NCBI GenBank assembly: GCA_025363375.1
Contig: JANYDZ010000341.1
Location: 1 to 5,473 of the forward strand
Source of the DNA: Hyphomicrobiales bacterium
GTDB taxonomy: Bacteria > Pseudomonadota > Alphaproteobacteria > Rhizobiales > Beijerinckiaceae
DNA: 5,473 bases
Reading direction: 5' to 3'
How positions within the stretch are numbered: position 1 is the stretch's first letter; the number at the start of each line of letters is the position of its first letter. Position numbers and translations under genes: made by a program. The notes under the pieces were generated by a model that had not been told where the DNA came from, ran no database searches, and saw only the letters and a list, made by a program, of their open reading frames with translations. Shown here in pieces: positions 5,274-5,473 of this stretch.

Positions 5274-5473
5274 ATGAACAGCGTCGGACGGAATTTTACG
5301 CGCCTGGCGGGCGCGGCGGGCCTTGCCCTCTGCGTCGCGGCGCCGGCCTGCGCGGACATCATCTCGGACTGGGCAAGCGCCAAACCACCGCCGGTCCCGC
5401 CGCTCAAGGACGTCACACTCGACGGCAAGACGACGGCCCTGCTGATCCTTGATCTGCAGAAGCCGAGTTGCGC
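5274..5473 (+). CDS. Exported isochorismatase-family cysteine hydrolase, N-terminal part (cut by window edge)
   Basis: Sixty-six codons are visible before the window ends. Residues 1-27 form a Sec signal peptide: NFTR positive region, core LAGAAGLALCVAA, cleavage after ACA. There is no proper lipobox, so a soluble periplasmic protein is expected. A Pro-rich linker (KPPPVPPLK, 37-45) precedes TTALLILDLQKPSC (53-66). This is the first beta strand of the isochorismatase-like hydrolase fold, with D60 at the position of the catalytic Asp of the Asp-Lys-Cys triad. The Lys and nucleophilic Cys would lie beyond the edge. Family members hydrolyse C-N or C-O bonds (isochorismate, nicotinamide, carbamoyl compounds); the substrate cannot be assigned. 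Most are cytoplasmic, so the signal peptide is notable. The ATG at 5274 has AGGAGA at 5263-5268 as ribosome site. It shares a 142-bp divergent control region with the ModA-like gene, so co-regulation or use of a related ligand is possible. Confidence 0.8.
   Translation, partial: MNSVGRNFTRLAGAAGLALCVAAPACADIISDWASAKPPPVPPLKDVTLDGKTTALLILDLQKPSC

Overview
The window is GC-rich, with coding frames dominated by G/C third positions, Sec-type signal peptides rich in Ala, and long spurious open frames opposite the real genes. Together with the protein types (a DUF3750 protein, ModA-like and Fe(III)-type binding proteins, a short catalase-like heme protein, a hydroxycinnamoyl-CoA hydratase/lyase) this points to an alphaproteobacterium, probably Hyphomicrobiales (Rhizobiales). 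That placement is inference from protein style; there is no rRNA or other decisive marker.

Layout. Positions 1-132 (minus) hold the first 44 codons of a feruloyl-CoA/p-hydroxycinnamoyl-CoA hydratase/lyase. Positions 133-415 are non-coding as far as I can support; they hold a candidate minus-strand promoter, a 13-bp imperfect direct repeat and a perfect inverted repeat. Next come triosephosphate isomerase (tpiA, 416-1171, minus) and, divergently, a short catalase-family heme protein (1412-2413, plus). Its stop codon lies in the first of three tandem 15-bp repeats. A plus-strand pair follows: a periplasmic ABC-type solute-binding protein (2551-3567) and, 4 nt downstream, a membrane-anchored DUF3750 protein (3572-4375). 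Converging on it with a 3-nt gap is a second, unrelated (ModA-like) solute-binding protein (4379-5131, minus). Divergent from that, across a 142-bp control region with a good candidate promoter and a strong inverted repeat, is the start of an exported isochorismatase-family cysteine hydrolase (5274 to the window edge).

How they may work together. Three of the gene products carry Sec signal peptides and a fourth has an N-terminal membrane anchor, so the right half of the window is largely a cell-envelope neighbourhood. Two binding proteins of different families are present, but no permease or ATPase gene is in view. Hydroxycinnamate degradation at the left edge is compatible with life on plant-derived aromatics, but nothing here proves that the binding proteins serve that pathway. 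tpiA is a housekeeping enzyme with no evident link to its neighbours.

No tRNA, rRNA, CRISPR array, insertion sequence or convincing intrinsic terminator was seen. I did not find a demonstrably new system. The most unusual items are the DUF3750 protein tightly coupled to a binding protein, the repeat at the catalase stop codon, and the paired orphan binding proteins.
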